NCBI GenBank assembly: GCA_008694505.1
Contig: VZDJ01000174.1
Span: 5,474,601 to 5,538,600 of the forward strand
Source of the DNA: Cyanoderma ruficeps
Taxonomy: Eukaryota > Chordata > Aves > Passeriformes > Timaliidae
Direction of reading: 5' to 3'
DNA: 64,000 nucleotides
In this document: in pieces, positions 10,145 through 23,100 of the stretch
How positions within the stretch are numbered: position 1 is the stretch's first letter
Layout of the letters: the number at the start of each line of letters is the position of its first letter
Position numbers and translations under genes: made by a program
Notes under the pieces: generated by a model
Told to the model about the DNA's origin: nothing
Seen by the model: the letters and a program-made list of their open reading frames with translations, nothing else
Database searches by the model: none

Positions 10145-10440
10145 AAAAGCCTGAAGTGCTCCAGTATCGCTCCACATGATGTACCAGAAGTCCTTCCTCG
10201 TGTCCGGGTGGAACCTCCTGAGCATCAGTGCGTGCCCGTTGTCCCTTGTCCTGTTACCTGGCACCACCGGGCAGAGCCGGTCCGTGCTCTGAGCCTCCCT
10301 GCAGACAGGGATGGGGTCCCCTCTCAGCCGCCTCTTCTCGAGGCTGAACAGCGCCGGCTCCTTCAGCCTTTCCCCGCACGAGAGATGCCCCAGCCCCTTC
10401 ATCACTTTGTTTCCCTCGGCTGGCCCCGCTCCAGGCGCTC
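10145..10440 (-). mobile_element. CR1 LINE fragment (3' part, antisense)
   Basis: On the minus strand this reads as the familiar avian CR1 3'-region text: a GGGGCTGG..CATCTCTC block, then CTGTTCAGCCT..GAGAAGAG, then GACAGGACAAGGGACAACGG and GAGGTTCCA. It is truncated at both ends and is unusually CpG-rich, probably because it adjoins the EP400 island. CR1 is the dominant retrotransposon of birds. Open frames across it are not genes. Confidence 0.85.
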
Positions 10441-10619
10441 CCAGTCTCCTGCCCTGAGGAATCCCAGGCCCGCGAGCTGCAAATGTGGATTTTCACACCG
10501 TGTCTTGACAGCCCTGCTCCCTGCGCGGACAGCACCTACCCTTTGTTGTGCCCTTACCCTCCCCTGCCTCTGCTACAATAAACATAATTTTTCTGCCCTG
10601 TCGCCGAGCCCGTTCCTAT

Positions 10620-11100
10620 CGCGACAGGAGCCGCGGGCCGCCTCCGCGGTGGACGCAGGCGCAGGGCTGGCGCAGGCGCGGCGCGGTCCGCGGGTGGCGG
10701 CGCAGGCGCGGCGGGACGCGGTTTGTCTCCTGCCGGCGCTGGTAGCGGCGCCCCCGCCCGCGCTTCCTGCCCGCAGCGAATGGAACCCGCGGCGCCCGCG
10801 GTAAGTGCGGCCCGCGGGGCCCGCCCGGGCCCGGCAGCGCGTCCCGTTCCGTCCCGAATGGCCCCCGGCAGCCCCGCCGCCGCACCGAGGGCGGCCGCGG
10901 AGGGACGGGCCCGCCCGGCGCGGGGCGGGGGACGCGGGGCGGGCAGGGCCGGGCCGGGCCGGGGGAGCGCGGCCCCGGCGGGGGGAGCCCCGGACGGGGG
11001 GAGTCCCCGCGGAGCGGCGGCGGCGGGGCCGCGGTTCGCTCCCGGCCCGGGCGGCCCCGCCGCGCTGCTCGCACACAAAAGGCGATCCCTGCTTCGGGAC
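10620..11100 (+). promoter_or_regulatory. EP400: EP400 CpG-island promoter
   Basis: Dense CpG sequence covers the first exon and the start of intron 1. Three CGCAGGCGC elements at 10654-10662, 10671-10679 and 10701-10709 resemble NRF1 sites. No TATA box is evident, as is usual for housekeeping CpG promoters. The transcription start is probably between about 10660 and 10775, but it cannot be fixed from sequence. Confidence 0.75.
10720..10800 (+). other. EP400: EP400 exon 1 (5'UTR), start approximate
   Basis: The donor GCG|GTAAGT at 10800/10801 is a perfect consensus and lies inside the island. The left end is a guess. An ATG at 10780 opens a short upstream reading frame, so the exon does not supply the main start codon. 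Confidence 0.6.
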
Positions 11101-12829
11101 CTCCCTTATCGGCCTGTAATTAATTGTTTTCACTAGGGCCGTAAGTGTTAGTGAGGTGCGGGTAATTAAGATTCAAACGATACCACCAGCAACAAGGTCT
11201 TATTATTTTAATTGTTTGGTATCGGCACTGTGAAATAACCACAATACTTCGAAGATTTGCAGTATTGTTAAATCTTTTGGAAAAGGGGCCTGTAAAGAGT
11301 GCAGTTTTCCCCCCTTCCCGCTCTGCTGAGGGAGCTCGCTCAGGTTTGAGCTCCGGGGAGTGCGAGAGGCGAGACCCGCCGGGATGAGCCCCGGAGCGGG
11401 AGAACCGAGACCCGCCGGGATGAGCCCCGAAGCGGGAGAACCGAGACCCGCCGGGATGAGCCTCGGAGTGCGAGAGGCGAGACCCGCCGGGATGAGCCCC
11501 GGAGCGGGAGAACCGACACCCGCCGGGATGAGCCCCGGAGCGGGAGAACCGACACCCGCCCGGAGGAGCCGCTGTGCCGGCTGCGCTCCCCGGTACCCCG
11601 GGCGCGGGAGGTCCCGGGCTCTCGGTCCCCTGTCGCTGCTGGCACGTGTGTGACAGCTCTTCTTTGCTCCACCTTCCCGGACAGCCGCCTCTTTGCCGGG
11701 GCAAGGAAGGAAATATCTCCATCCCCAGGGCTTGGGCAGATCGCTGCAGATAGCGCAGGACAGGGGGGCGGCGGGTTGTGATGTGCTGCTGCCTGTCTGG
11801 GCAGCGGAGGAACGGGAGAGGCGGCAGCACCCGCTGTATCCCACTGCTTCCCAGTAGTGCTGCCTGCCCGTGTGCCGCTCGCTGCCTGTTGCCACTTGCG
11901 ACCAACTTGGAGTGAGAAACACAGAGGAGTGGCAGCATGTTTGTGTATGTTGGGCCTGAAATGCTAAAAATGAAAGTTTTGCTTTCAAAAGAGGAGAGAG
12001 ATTTTGAAAGGAAAGAAAAAAAAACAACGCGTCAGGTTTCATTTTCTCTTGCTGTTATTTCTGTGTGACTCCCAGCCCTGAATTTACCTGTCAGTGCATG
12101 TCGTTGGAATTTTTTTTTTTGTCTGTGATTAAAATACAAAACCAGAATGTTTTGGGATTTCTGGGTAGCTTGACTCAATAAACAGCATTTTAAATGAAAT
12201 GTAGATTTGGTTAATTTTCATCTCTCTATGTGTTCTGAAGGGAAGAGGCAAAGTTAAGCATCAAGTGTAGTAGTTTTACATACATTTAGATGACTTGGCT
12301 TTCAGTAGCTTCAACGATGAAGTTGAATAGTCTGTCCATTTTCTTATTTTGAGTTGCTGTTGAAACAATGGACTATTCGTTTTAGCAATTATGTTTACAA
12401 TAACTTTATATTAAGAGTTAAAAGCCCTGGGACATTGGTAATAATGAACACTCTTTTTGAGTGGATGCCTTTGGTACTGGAGACCATAGTTTCTTGAAGT
12501 TCCACAGCAAGGGAAAACGTCCTGTTCATTCTTTTTTTTTATTATTATTTGAAGCTATTCTGCCTTGCTAAGGGGAACATAATAATAGCATTTGTAAGAC
12601 TATTCAAAAGCAGTATTAGCTAGAGAAATTTATGAGGGATTTAAGTGAGATTTTGTTGTGTTGAGGGTTTTGGATCATTTGAAACATTTTAAGTAACTGC
12701 AAAGCCAGGATAACAGAGTTCTTACTCTAAGGTAATCTCTCTAGGTGTAGCTAAATAGTTTGAGTTGCAGAAGAGCTTTTACCTTCCCTGAATGTCTGTT
12801 TTTGTGTATTTCTTTAGAGTATACTGTAA
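10780..12829 (+). other. Candidate upstream ORF in the EP400 5' leader (spliced, 10 codons)
   Basis: ATG at 10780 reads MEPAAPA to the exon 1 donor at 10800. After splicing to 12818 it continues SIL and stops at TAA 12827-12829, ahead of the main ATG at 12848. If splicing uses the alternative AG two bases later (exon starting 12820), another stop is reached within six codons. Whether the ATG is in the mRNA depends on the transcription start. Confidence 0.45.
11348..11570. repeat. 36-bp minisatellite, about 6 copies
   Basis: The block (G/C)ACCCGCCGGGATGAG recurs at 11373, 11409, 11445, 11481, 11517 and 11553, exactly 36 bp apart, with a partial copy before the first. Two variants alternate in the second half of the unit (GAGCGGGAGAACC and GAGTGCGAGAGGC). 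Because 36 is a multiple of three, repetitive open frames appear on both strands; these are products of the repeat and not genes. It lies in EP400 intron 1. Confidence 0.9.
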
Positions 12830-12847
12830 AACCTTAGATCGGTGAGA

Positions 12848-14170
12848 ATGCACCATGGCAATGGTCCTCAGAATGCCCAGCGCCAGCTCCAGAGATCCAG
12901 GTCCTTCACAGGCAGCGAGGGAGAAGAACAACAGGCAAATTTACCCCAGTCCCCCGCAGCCTCTTTTGCCCCTTCTGCGAGTCCCTCAGCGCCGCAGTCT
13001 CCCAGTTACCAAATCCAGCAGTTCATCATGAGCCGGAGCCCGGTGGCCGGGCAGAACGTGAACATCACCCTGCAGAACGTGGGCCCGGTGGCCTCGGGGA
13101 ACCAGCAGATAACGCTCACCCCGCTGCCGCTTCCCAACCCGACGTCTCCCGGCTTTCAGTTCAGCCCCCAGCAGAGGCGCTTTGAGCATGGATCCCCCTC
13201 GTACATCCAGGTCACCTCTCCGCTGCCTCAGCAGGTGCAGTCCCAGAGCCCCACCCAGCCCAACCCGGTGCCGGTGCAGGCGCTGCCCAACGTCCGGGCG
13301 GGCACTCCCGGGCCCGGCCTGGGCATGTGCAGCCAGAGCCCCACCAGAGGCTTTGTGGATGCCAGCGTGCTCGTGAGGCAGATCAGCCTGAGTCCCTCCA
13401 ACGGCGGACACTTCGTGTACCAGGAAGGACCGGGAATTGCACAGATTGCTCAAGGAGCTGCTGCACAAGTGCAGCTTCCATCGTCTGGGGCGCCTGCCAC
13501 GGTGAGGGAGCGCCGGCTTTCTCAGCCTCACTCGCAGTCTGGGGGCACCATCCACCACCTGGGGCCTCAGAGTCCCGTGGCCAGCGGGGCAAATATGCAA
13601 TCTTTGACTAGCCCGGGCCACATCACGACGACCAGCTTGCCACCCCAAATCAGCAATATTATCCAGGGGCAGCTTATGCAACAGCAGCAGCAAGTGCTTC
13701 AAGGGCAGCAGCTGAGTAGACCCATTGGATTTGACAGGACTTCTGGTGGATTGATAGCAGGAGTTGGAGGACCGAGCGCGTTTGGAATGACATCACCTCC
13801 TCCTCCCACGAGTCCATCACGGGCCACTGTGCCACAGGGGCTGTCGAGTCTTCCTCTCACTCCTACGGCTAACACCGCAGTGAAAAAACAGCCCAAAAAG
13901 TTGGAGGAGATTCCTCCTGCCAACCAAGAAACTGCTCAAATGAGAAAACTATGTTTGGATCATCACCACAAGCAGATGGAAATTCTTAAGGAAACTTTTA
14001 AGGAATGTTTGATTGAACTGTTTTTCCTGCAACATCTTCAAGGGAATATGATGGACTTTTTAGCTTTTAAGAAGAAACATTGTGTTCCTCTGCAAGCATA
14101 CCTGAGGCAAAATGACTTGGATCTGGAGGAGGAAGAAGAGGAAGAACAATCTGAGGTCATCAATGATGAG
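12848..14170 (+). CDS. EP400: EP400 exon 2 (first coding exon)
   Basis: 441 codons, residues 1-441, ending in phase 0 at donor GATGAG|GTAAGA. It encodes the Ser/Pro-rich N-terminus with [18 protein letters not shown] and ELFFLQH..GNMMDFL blocks, then an acidic run before SEVINDE. The exon itself begins in 5'UTR at 12818 or 12820 because the acceptor is AGAG. Confidence 0.97.
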
Positions 14171-17100
14171 GTAAGAAACTGTTGTAATAAAATCATAGAT
14201 GAAGTTGTAGCACTGGGATTGTGAAGCATTAAAGAATGGGACAGGACATGAAAAATCATTTTTGCTTGACGACATATGGCAGTTTTTCATAAAATAGTTG
14301 GCTTGAGAGAAAACAGTTCTCTTGGGTAGTGTGATTTGATGGGTCAGTTTGAGTGTGCTGTTAGGTTTGTGTATTTAAAGTAAAAGAATAGACAAGGAGC
14401 TTTAACTGTCCTAGTTACACACAAATAAAGATGGTAGAAGTGTGGAAATGGTTTTGAGCTTTCAGAATGGTTATGACTGGGAATCGTAGTTTGAATTTCC
14501 CTTAACTAGACTTGGACAAACCAAAAAAGAATGAGCAAAAGCATTACAAGAGATTAACCTGACTCATGTGACTTCTGATCATAGATGTTACTGAAGTTCA
14601 GTATTGCTACAGCCAACAAAAAAAGTGAATTAATCTAATTAGTGAGGGAGAACATGTGTAAGGATCCACAGTCATGTATTACATTATTCAGGGTGTCCTG
14701 CAGCTCTGTGTGTGAGTTGCTGTTTAAAGGATTAACAACCAGCACTTACAGACTGGACACTGACAAGTTCACTTTGTTACTTATGCAAAGGTTTAAATTG
14801 CTAACTAGCTTGGATTCGCTGTTAATAATGGCAAAGAACTTGAAAGAAGCTTGCCTCAGACAGGTGCTGTGCAGCTTTTCCTGCACATTTGTATCCATCT
14901 GTGGGTGCTGGAGCACTGGCCTGGTGCAGAGCCTGCCCATTAGCCAACATGGCAAGTGGTTGCAGCAGGGTAGATAGAATTGATGCCCCTGCACCGCTTG
15001 GCACTCATAAATACCTTCTAAAATTTGTGAAAACATCTAAGGGTGTATAGCTGCCAGTTTGTAGAAGAGCCAATGTTATGTAAAGAACCTCGTGTTGCTT
15101 TCCGTACCTTTGGGAAACGAGTGCCTTCACTGAAATTTGATGACTCTTAGGTATGAATCTTTAGCAATCATGCCTTCAGCTGGAATTTGTGGGAAATTTT
15201 AACAGAATAATGGCTGAAGTTTAATTTATTCATTGCTTTGTTGTCTGAACCCTTTGATTAGGAAAATACATTTCTGCTTGCCACAGTTATTGACAATTTT
15301 GAAGGAATCATTGCTTTATATAGTAACATGAAAGCTAGCCTGTTACTGTAATTTATTGACAATGGATATTCAGTATTTTTTTTTTCACCTGGTTTGTGTT
15401 TTGTCAAATTGTTTAGGTGTTCTTGTTGGGTTGCGTGTTTGTCAGCTGAAATAACCAGGTATTTTTAACTACCATCTGCACACTTTGAGAGATCTTTAGT
15501 GGGTGTAAATGGTACAGGTTCCTTGAAGTCAGTGGCACTGCTACACTTTAAATGAGTTGAGGCTCTACCCCGTGGTGTGTTGGGTTGACAATTTGCTGTA
15601 CTTCGCTGCCTTCTCGTGGTGGATCCTCTTTTGTTTGTGGAAGCTGCTTGTCCCTGTGACTGCTGGAGAATTTTGCAATGTGCAACAGCAAAAGTCTTTA
15701 TGTGCTTTCAATTTTCAAGTGATGAATCCTTCCGAAAGATTAAGACATCTTTTGAGTATGTTCTTTCTTTGTATTTTGTTGTTGCCTTCTATTTCCCTCT
15801 CCCCCTCTTTATCACTTTCTGCTAAAGCAACGCGCTTCATCCCTTGCCTGGAAGGTTGATCTCTTTGGGAATTCCAGGGGAGTGTGAGTGGTGGCTGTGC
15901 TCATTGCTTAAATAAATGTTGAAGCTCTCTTACGTTCAAACTGTCTGTCATGCTAATTTGTTGTCCGTTAGCAGCAGCAATCATTAAATTTAAAACACAC
16001 TTCTGTGTTAACTGGATTTAAGAAAACGTTGTTTCCAGTGACGAGAAGTCACAATAAATAGTCAAGGCTGTGCTCTGTTCTGCTATTAAAAGTGAGACAG
16101 AACTCTAAAAATGGGCTGTGCTCAAAACAAGCTGTACTGATGGTGGTTTAGTTATTATCCCCTCTTCAGTGAGGTGCCATCAGTACCAAAGGAGTGTGTT
16201 GAACAGTTAAAAAAACGAAAAACTTCTAAAAAGAAAATGATTCTCCCTTCTTTTTTTTTTCCCAAAATATTTCTCTCAGGTAAAGGTTGTGACAGGAAAG
16301 GATGGGCAGACTGGTACTCCTGTCGCTATAGCAACCCAGCTTCCTCCAAATGTTTCTGCTGCTTTTTCATCCCAGCAGCAACCATTTCAGGTACTTTTCA
16401 ATGGTTCTAAAATGTAGTTTCATCCCAGATTTTTTTTCTTCATTCAGATTTGATATTTCTTAGATGAATTAGAATTTTCCCAAGAGCCCATCCCTTATCA
16501 TCTAAACAAAACCAAAAAACCTTTACAGTCTTCAAATGCATCAGTATAACTGAAGCCTTGAGGAAGTTAAAGCTTTGTCTCCAGGTTGCTGGCTTATTGC
16601 ATTAACTTTCAGCTTGAATGTTTTCACTTTGGTTTGTTTGTCTTTTGTATCCCTAATGCATTTGGTTCATGTGTGCATTCTGCGTAGTGGTAATATGGAA
16701 TCTTTGTCTGTGGCATTGTAATTGTGGATTTCTTCTAAAATTCTTTTCTTTTTTTTTCTTTCCCCTTATGTATTAAAGGTTTTGAGTGTGGCTACAGAAG
16801 GCTTTGGATTTGCCTTCCCTGAAATGTGTTAAACAACAATACTAATCCTCTGACACAATTTGTTTTAAATAATTAACTGCTTTCCATTAGCTCTGCCATA
16901 AATGTTGGGAAGAAGAAACAGAAGTGCTTATTTTTATCATAAAAGTCCTTTTTAACAATATTTTTCTTTTTTTCATGAGGAATGCTGGAGAAAGCCAAGA
17001 AATAAATGTGCTAATCAGTTAAAATTTTCATGTGTCAGTGATGATGCTACTTTTCAGTCCGATGTGGTTTTATGCCGCTGCCTTCAACTCTGTTACCCAG

Positions 17101-20100
17101 ACATCACTGCATATGTACTCTGAGAAGTAATGTACCCAAATTCCATCTGTAACTGAAATATTTATGTTTTAGCTCAATGATATGCTTAGCAGGTGTCACA
17201 GGGTGAATTGCTCTGCTGTACCACAGCAGTTGTACAGGCTGTGCTGCCTTTATCTGGGCTTTGGAAATGGAAAGTGAAGTGAAATACAAGATGGGTTGTG
17301 TTCCTGTGTGTAACAAATGGGATGTTCCCTGTGATATTGCACAAAGGAGTTGTGCAGCAAAGGGGATTGCACTGAGAGCTCTTCCTTAGGGCCAGTGCTG
17401 ACATGTCTTGGCAGTCTTCTTAGGTAGTCAGGCTTCATTTAGGCTGTTTAAAGTACCTAATATTATATCAGGCTATTTACTGTAGTGATTAGGGTTACCA
17501 CCAAGCTGTAGCTGCAGCAGTCACGATACTTTTGAAGGTATTGTACCATGTCAGACCAATTTCAGGGAAACTGGTTCATGCTAAAAATGTACAAAACTCT
17601 CTGCGTGGTACTGACTTTTAACACAAGCTGCCAGCAGAAAGTGGCATTTCTTTCCATCAGTCTTGCTCTTTGTGACTGTTTATGGAGAAATAATTTGTCC
17701 CAATCAGCATCACCATTCAAATCCCAGGGCAGAAATGCAGCACTCAGAGTGATGAGAAGTGCACACACTCACTGTGTGCCTGCTACATAATGATGACCTC
17801 GGGACAGCTACATTATTTTAATTAAAGTTGGCAGAGTTTTAGTCTAATATTAGTGGTATGTGACTGCAATTTCTAAAGACATAATGTGTCTGCTCTCTGA
17901 AGAGTCTGGCCTAAATTACACGGTGATAATGCAGACAGCTGGGAGGCATATTCTTAAGAAAATGTCAGTCAAAAATCCTAAAGTAGAGATACAACCTGGA
18001 ACTGTGTGTATGCAGTCATCCAGAGGGAGAGAGCAGGTGAAATAAGTGGCATTTAATGTGGAGTTTGCAGAATATAATTTCTTAAACTGATGTCCCAATA
18101 GCACCTGATGCAAATGGGACATCAGCTGAATTTGTTAGTCAATTTAGTAGCATGTGCAAAACCAATTCTTGTGGCTTATTTTGAAAATGCTGTAAATGCC
18201 CAGGTCTATGATGCTCTGCCAGACACTGGCTGTTGGACCTGAAATATGCTGCGTGTCTACCTTGTGACAAGGCAAATATTTGAAAACTTAATCCTTATGG
18301 AGTGTGAAGTGGCAGTGAACTGTGAATATGAGTCAGAGATACTTAAAACCAGAATTTACATCTTAAGGCTGTAGCTGTATCACTGGAGTGGCCACAAATG
18401 CCCTCAGAGCAGCAAAGAGATTAAGTGTTACTAATTCATAGCTATTGATTGAGTGTGAGGGGCATGAGATATATTAATCTCAAAAAGGAGCATTTGAAAC
18501 CCAGTCATTGTAGGTGATGTTGGTGTGATTATTAATACTGTGCAGAGAAGCACTGAAGATGCAGGATGTCACTGCTGTGATTTATTTCAGTATAGGCTGG
18601 TGTTTACCTCCATGGGTTTAATTTACATTGGTAAAATTTCAGTTAAAATCAGAGAAGAAAATACCTATGAATAACGTAAATTTTTTTAATGGGAAATAAC
18701 TGTCTTTCTATGTGGTCATAAAAATTTTTCACAACGTTTTCATACTGTTACTATACCTCAACATGTTTAAGGCTCTCACCCTTAGAAAAGTACTGTTTGA
18801 GAACTGGAGTGCTAAATTAATTCATTTCCCCAGGATGCAGAGACTGCCAGAAAGTCTGTGTTTGTATTTTCCAATGGAATCTCTTAAAATGTTTTTTGGG
18901 ATAGCCCTTATTTTTCTCATATTAAGTTTCATGATAGAATATTTGGTACAGCATGGCCAAATATTGAGGAGAATTTAAAAATTACTTGGAAACTCAAAGA
19001 AAGGAATTGGACTTGCACAGCCACTGATGGACATTAACAAGTACCTGCCAGTGTGCTGAGGGCCCAAAGGGCATGAAAATTGTCATATACCCAAATTTGT
19101 TTTTCTTCAGTAATCCTGTACATAAGCCTGTCAGCTGTACTTGATGCTGAGAGGATTCTCTGGGATAGGTTCTTGTCATCATTGCCAATATTAAATGTAG
19201 TGATTTAAAAATAAAGTTTGAATGCACTGTGTAATCTTACTGAAGCTAAATTCCAGCTTGCTGAATCAGAGCCCAGTGATTCCTTTTGCATCTTGATACC
19301 CACAGTGCTCTTCCATGCTTGTTAATTCATGGTTTGTGTGCTGTTTATCCTCAGACAAAATGGGTAGTAATTTCTGGTGAGCTCTGATGTCACCTTAGCC
19401 TTATGGCAATATTGTTTCTCCTCACTGAGTTTATTCATGAGACTCATTTTGCCAGCTGTGCAAACAGGTACAAGTCCAGCATCTGGAAAACTGGAACTGG
19501 AACTTGTGTACTTTGGCTGAGGTTCTTTATTCCATCTTCCTAGCTTTTTCCTGAAATATTTCAATAGTAACTCTCACAAAGTTCTATCCTGAGAGTGAGT
19601 GTCCTGGAGACTCAAATAACCTTAAGCTGTTTTCAGGATGAGGATGAATTTGTGTGTTACTGATGTTCCACATAAATGTAATACACTGATGAAAATTTCC
19701 ATTAATTAAAAAAAAATGTAACAAACCCCCTTTATTTTTTACATATCCTATTTTCCTGAGTTTGGTATCACTTAACAAAATGTAGGTGTGCATTATATAT
19801 AACCAACTTCATCACTGTAAAATTTAAACTCAGCAAAGAGTATCTGTGCATTGTGGACAGCTGGAACTTCATAGCAGATATTGAATGGGTCTTGCTTCCT
19901 TTGTTGTACAGCTGTTCTGAAGGACTTGTTCTGTGCTGGCCTCCTTAGATCCGTTTGTAAATTCTCTCCTGGTGTCAGACCATCTGCAGATTGAACTTCT
20001 GTGATTTGTTTTCTTTTCCCTGTAGCAAACGCATACAGGGACTCCAGCGGCGGGGACTGTGAGCACCATAGAGATTGAAGCTTTTAAGAGACAGCAGCAG

Positions 20101-23100
20101 GCCCTTGCACCAGCAGGTATGTTCCACAGGCACAATTCCACTTCCATCCTCTTTTTTTTTCCAAACAGTGATTGGAGCCCACTGTTCTGTAACTCTTGGA
20201 ATACATTTTTGCCTCACCTTGGGAATAGCCAGGTCCTTAGGGCTATCTACTGTGACTGGTGCTGTGGGAAGAGTGCACTCCACTCCCAGTAGATAGGCCT
20301 GGATTTGACAGGCATGGAGACATAGTTAGGTTGATTGTTCTGGCTGAGAAGATTGGAGATGGCCAACTTGAAGTCAGAGGGACTCTGCCCCTGGAGCATG
20401 TTCTTCATGAATGCTACACATGTACAGTAGTTGTAGCTTTCGGAGCTGATGTTGGAATCATGTGTAGTAGTTTGCTGTGTAAAATTGATCCCATTCCATT
20501 GTACCATGCCATAAATGGAATTTGAATATCACAGATTCGTCTAAGAGACCACGAATTGAAGTGGGCCGTCATGGGATGGTTTTTCAGCACCCGGGTGTGG
20601 CTTCAGGAGTTCCTCTTCAACAGCTAATGCCAACGGCACAAGGTACTGTGTCACCACATGCCAGCTGCACATTAATTTCACAAGGAGATGTTGGTGATGG
20701 AAGTAGAAACTTGGACTTCTGGCCTGCCAAGATCCTAGTCCCACCACACACTTCTCCATGTAAATTAATACTTGGTATGCAATGCCTGGTTTGTTTAAGG
20801 AGCTGAGTGACGGGCTCCAAAGGTGCATGTGGGCATGGAAATACGTCACAGGTGCTGATGCAAAATGGCCAATCTGAGAATTCTGGAACCGAACCAATGA
20901 ATTATGAAAAGGAAACCACCTAACTGGAACGTCATGGCAAATTTTTATTCATTAGTCATGCCAAGCTTTAGAATATGTGTTAGAGTGAATGTGTTCTTAG
21001 AAAGAACTGAGTAGTGTTTAGACTTCATGCTGTTTTTTTAGGTTAAATTCCATTAGCTCACCAGTCCCCTTTTTTTTTTGAGTGTACGAAATTTAGAAGA
21101 CCTATAATGACATGCTCTTTTTTAGTTGCTGTGCTCCAAATTCTAGTTACAGTCCTGTGCATGAAGTACTTTGTTGTTTATTGTAATGGTGATTTATTTT
21201 GTGATTGTGATGTGGTATTTTCAAGTGATGGTGTCTTGTGGCAAAGTAAGTAACAAACCCGCTCTTTTCGCAGTCGATTTCCTCCTGAAATCACCAGAGA
21301 GCATGGGATGCTTTAATCTCACCTGGGCTGTGTCTCCTCTTGCCCTGCAGGTGGGATGCCTCCCACTCCCCAGACGGTGCAGCTGACGGGGCAGAAGCAG
21401 AGCCAGCAGCAGTACGACCCCTCCAAGGGCCCTCCAGTGCAGAACGCGGCCAGCCTGCACACGCCGCCGCCGCAGCTGCCGGCACGCCTGCAGCCCGCCA
21501 ACGTCCCCATGGCCTCGCTCCCGGCCACCCTGCAGCTCCCGCAGCAGCAGCAGCAGCAGCAGCCCCAGCTGGTGGAACCTCCGGCCCAGCCGCAGATCCA
21601 GGTGAAGATCCAGCCCCAAAGTGTGCCCCTGACGGCCGCTCCGCTCCCGGCGCCGCTCCAGCAGCAGGTGCCGCCAGCGATCCACGTGCAAGGGCAGGCG
21701 CCCAGCCAAGTGTCACAGCCACAAGCTACGATACAGCAACAGGTATGGGAGCCTTACTGGGTGGGTGTGTGTTTGTTTCCATGGCCAGTGATATCTAAGA
21801 ATGCTGTCTTCATCTTTAAATTCCATTGGACACTTCAATCCTTTCCCTGTAAAAATGCAGGTGTACATTTGTTATTAAATTAGAGTCTCTGTTATGTTCT
21901 GCTGTAGTGTGAACTAAGCAGTGTGAACTCATCAGTAACCAGTGTGTTTCTTGGGCAGACCGTGACTCTGACACGACCATCTGTAGATCCTGCTCAGAGT
22001 TCTCAGCGTCTTGCAGCAAATCCACTGCCACCTACCTCATCCATCGCTCCAGCAGCGATCCCAGGCACAACACCACCTTCTCCATACCCAGTGCAAACAA
22101 ACAGGACCTCTCCAGCAACCAACAAGTCCCTGTCTCCTGTTGCATCCAAGCCTCCTGGCGTAGCTGTAGCAGCAGCAGCACCTAAAACACAAAGTCCAGC
22201 TCAGAATGCAGCAGTGGTGCCGCAGGAAAACTCTCAAGACAAGCTGGCTGAGCAAGTCAAGCTGGTAAGATATTTTCTGTGCCATGCTTTTACACCTTTT
22301 CTTTTCCTGTCAATTAATTTAATAAAGTGGGAGCAATTACTATTTTTCTCTGATTCTGTGACTTCAGATCCATTCTGCAGCTTCATTGTAAGTCTCTGTA
22401 CTTCTTTTTAAGGAAAATCAAATCCATCAGCGAATAGCAGAACTGAGAAAGGAAGGTTTATGGTCCCCCAGGCGACTGCCTAAACTCCAAGAGGCTCCAA
22501 GACCAAAATCCCACTGGGACTACTTGCTGGAAGAAATGCAGTGGATGGCAACTGATTTTGCTCAGGAGAGAAAGTGGAAGATGGCAACTGCTAAGAAGGT
22601 ACTTGAAAAACATTTTATAACTCAGAACAATAAATGTTGATATCACTCAGTTTGGTGGCAAAGCTATTGAAATATCTTTTGCTACAGATAGAAGGAAAGG
22701 AAAGGTGAGGCACTGACTTTTACCTCAAATAAGAAGTTGTGTTATCAGTTTTGGATATGGCACCTGAGGCAGACTGGATAATTGTACAGATTGTGGATGC
22801 AAATAACAGTTTGTGGATTTTATTCCTCTGGAAATGAAATAGTTTGTTTAGGAGCCCACTCAATATGTTGACTGGGTTATATTTAAATAAAAAATAGAGT
22901 TGTCATGTCTGTCTCACAAATGAGTTATTTCCTGCCAATAAAGAGTAAATATAGAATTTTGTAAATAACTTCTGTTGGGTGTGGTTGTCTGTCTAGTTCT
23001 TTTTTTCTTAATCTCACAGAAAATAAGAGTAAAGACAGTAGTGACATGGTAGAGAACTGTTTCCATAGCAGGAATACAGTAGTGGAATGAAAATTCATAT

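Noticed and set aside
10070..10804. 244-codon frame before EP400 exon 1
   Set aside because: It runs through the antisense CR1 fragment and then the island. It is not a conserved coding exon.
10554..11136. Several 100-190-codon frames on both strands
   Set aside because: Low-complexity Pro/Ala/Gly/Arg frames caused by the CpG island. No conserved protein text.
11120..12042. Two minus-strand frames of 272 and 279 codons with a 12-residue repeat
   Set aside because: The repeat is the translated 36-bp minisatellite, whose length avoids stops. No known protein and no splice context.
12842..12847. Upstream GTG as the EP400 start
   Set aside because: The ATG at 12848 matches the human N-terminus MHHG, and non-ATG starts are rare in vertebrates.
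12986..13702. 238-codon open frame on the minus strand
   Set aside because: It lies wholly opposite EP400 exon 2, which is GC-rich. It has no family resemblance and is a shadow of the real frame.
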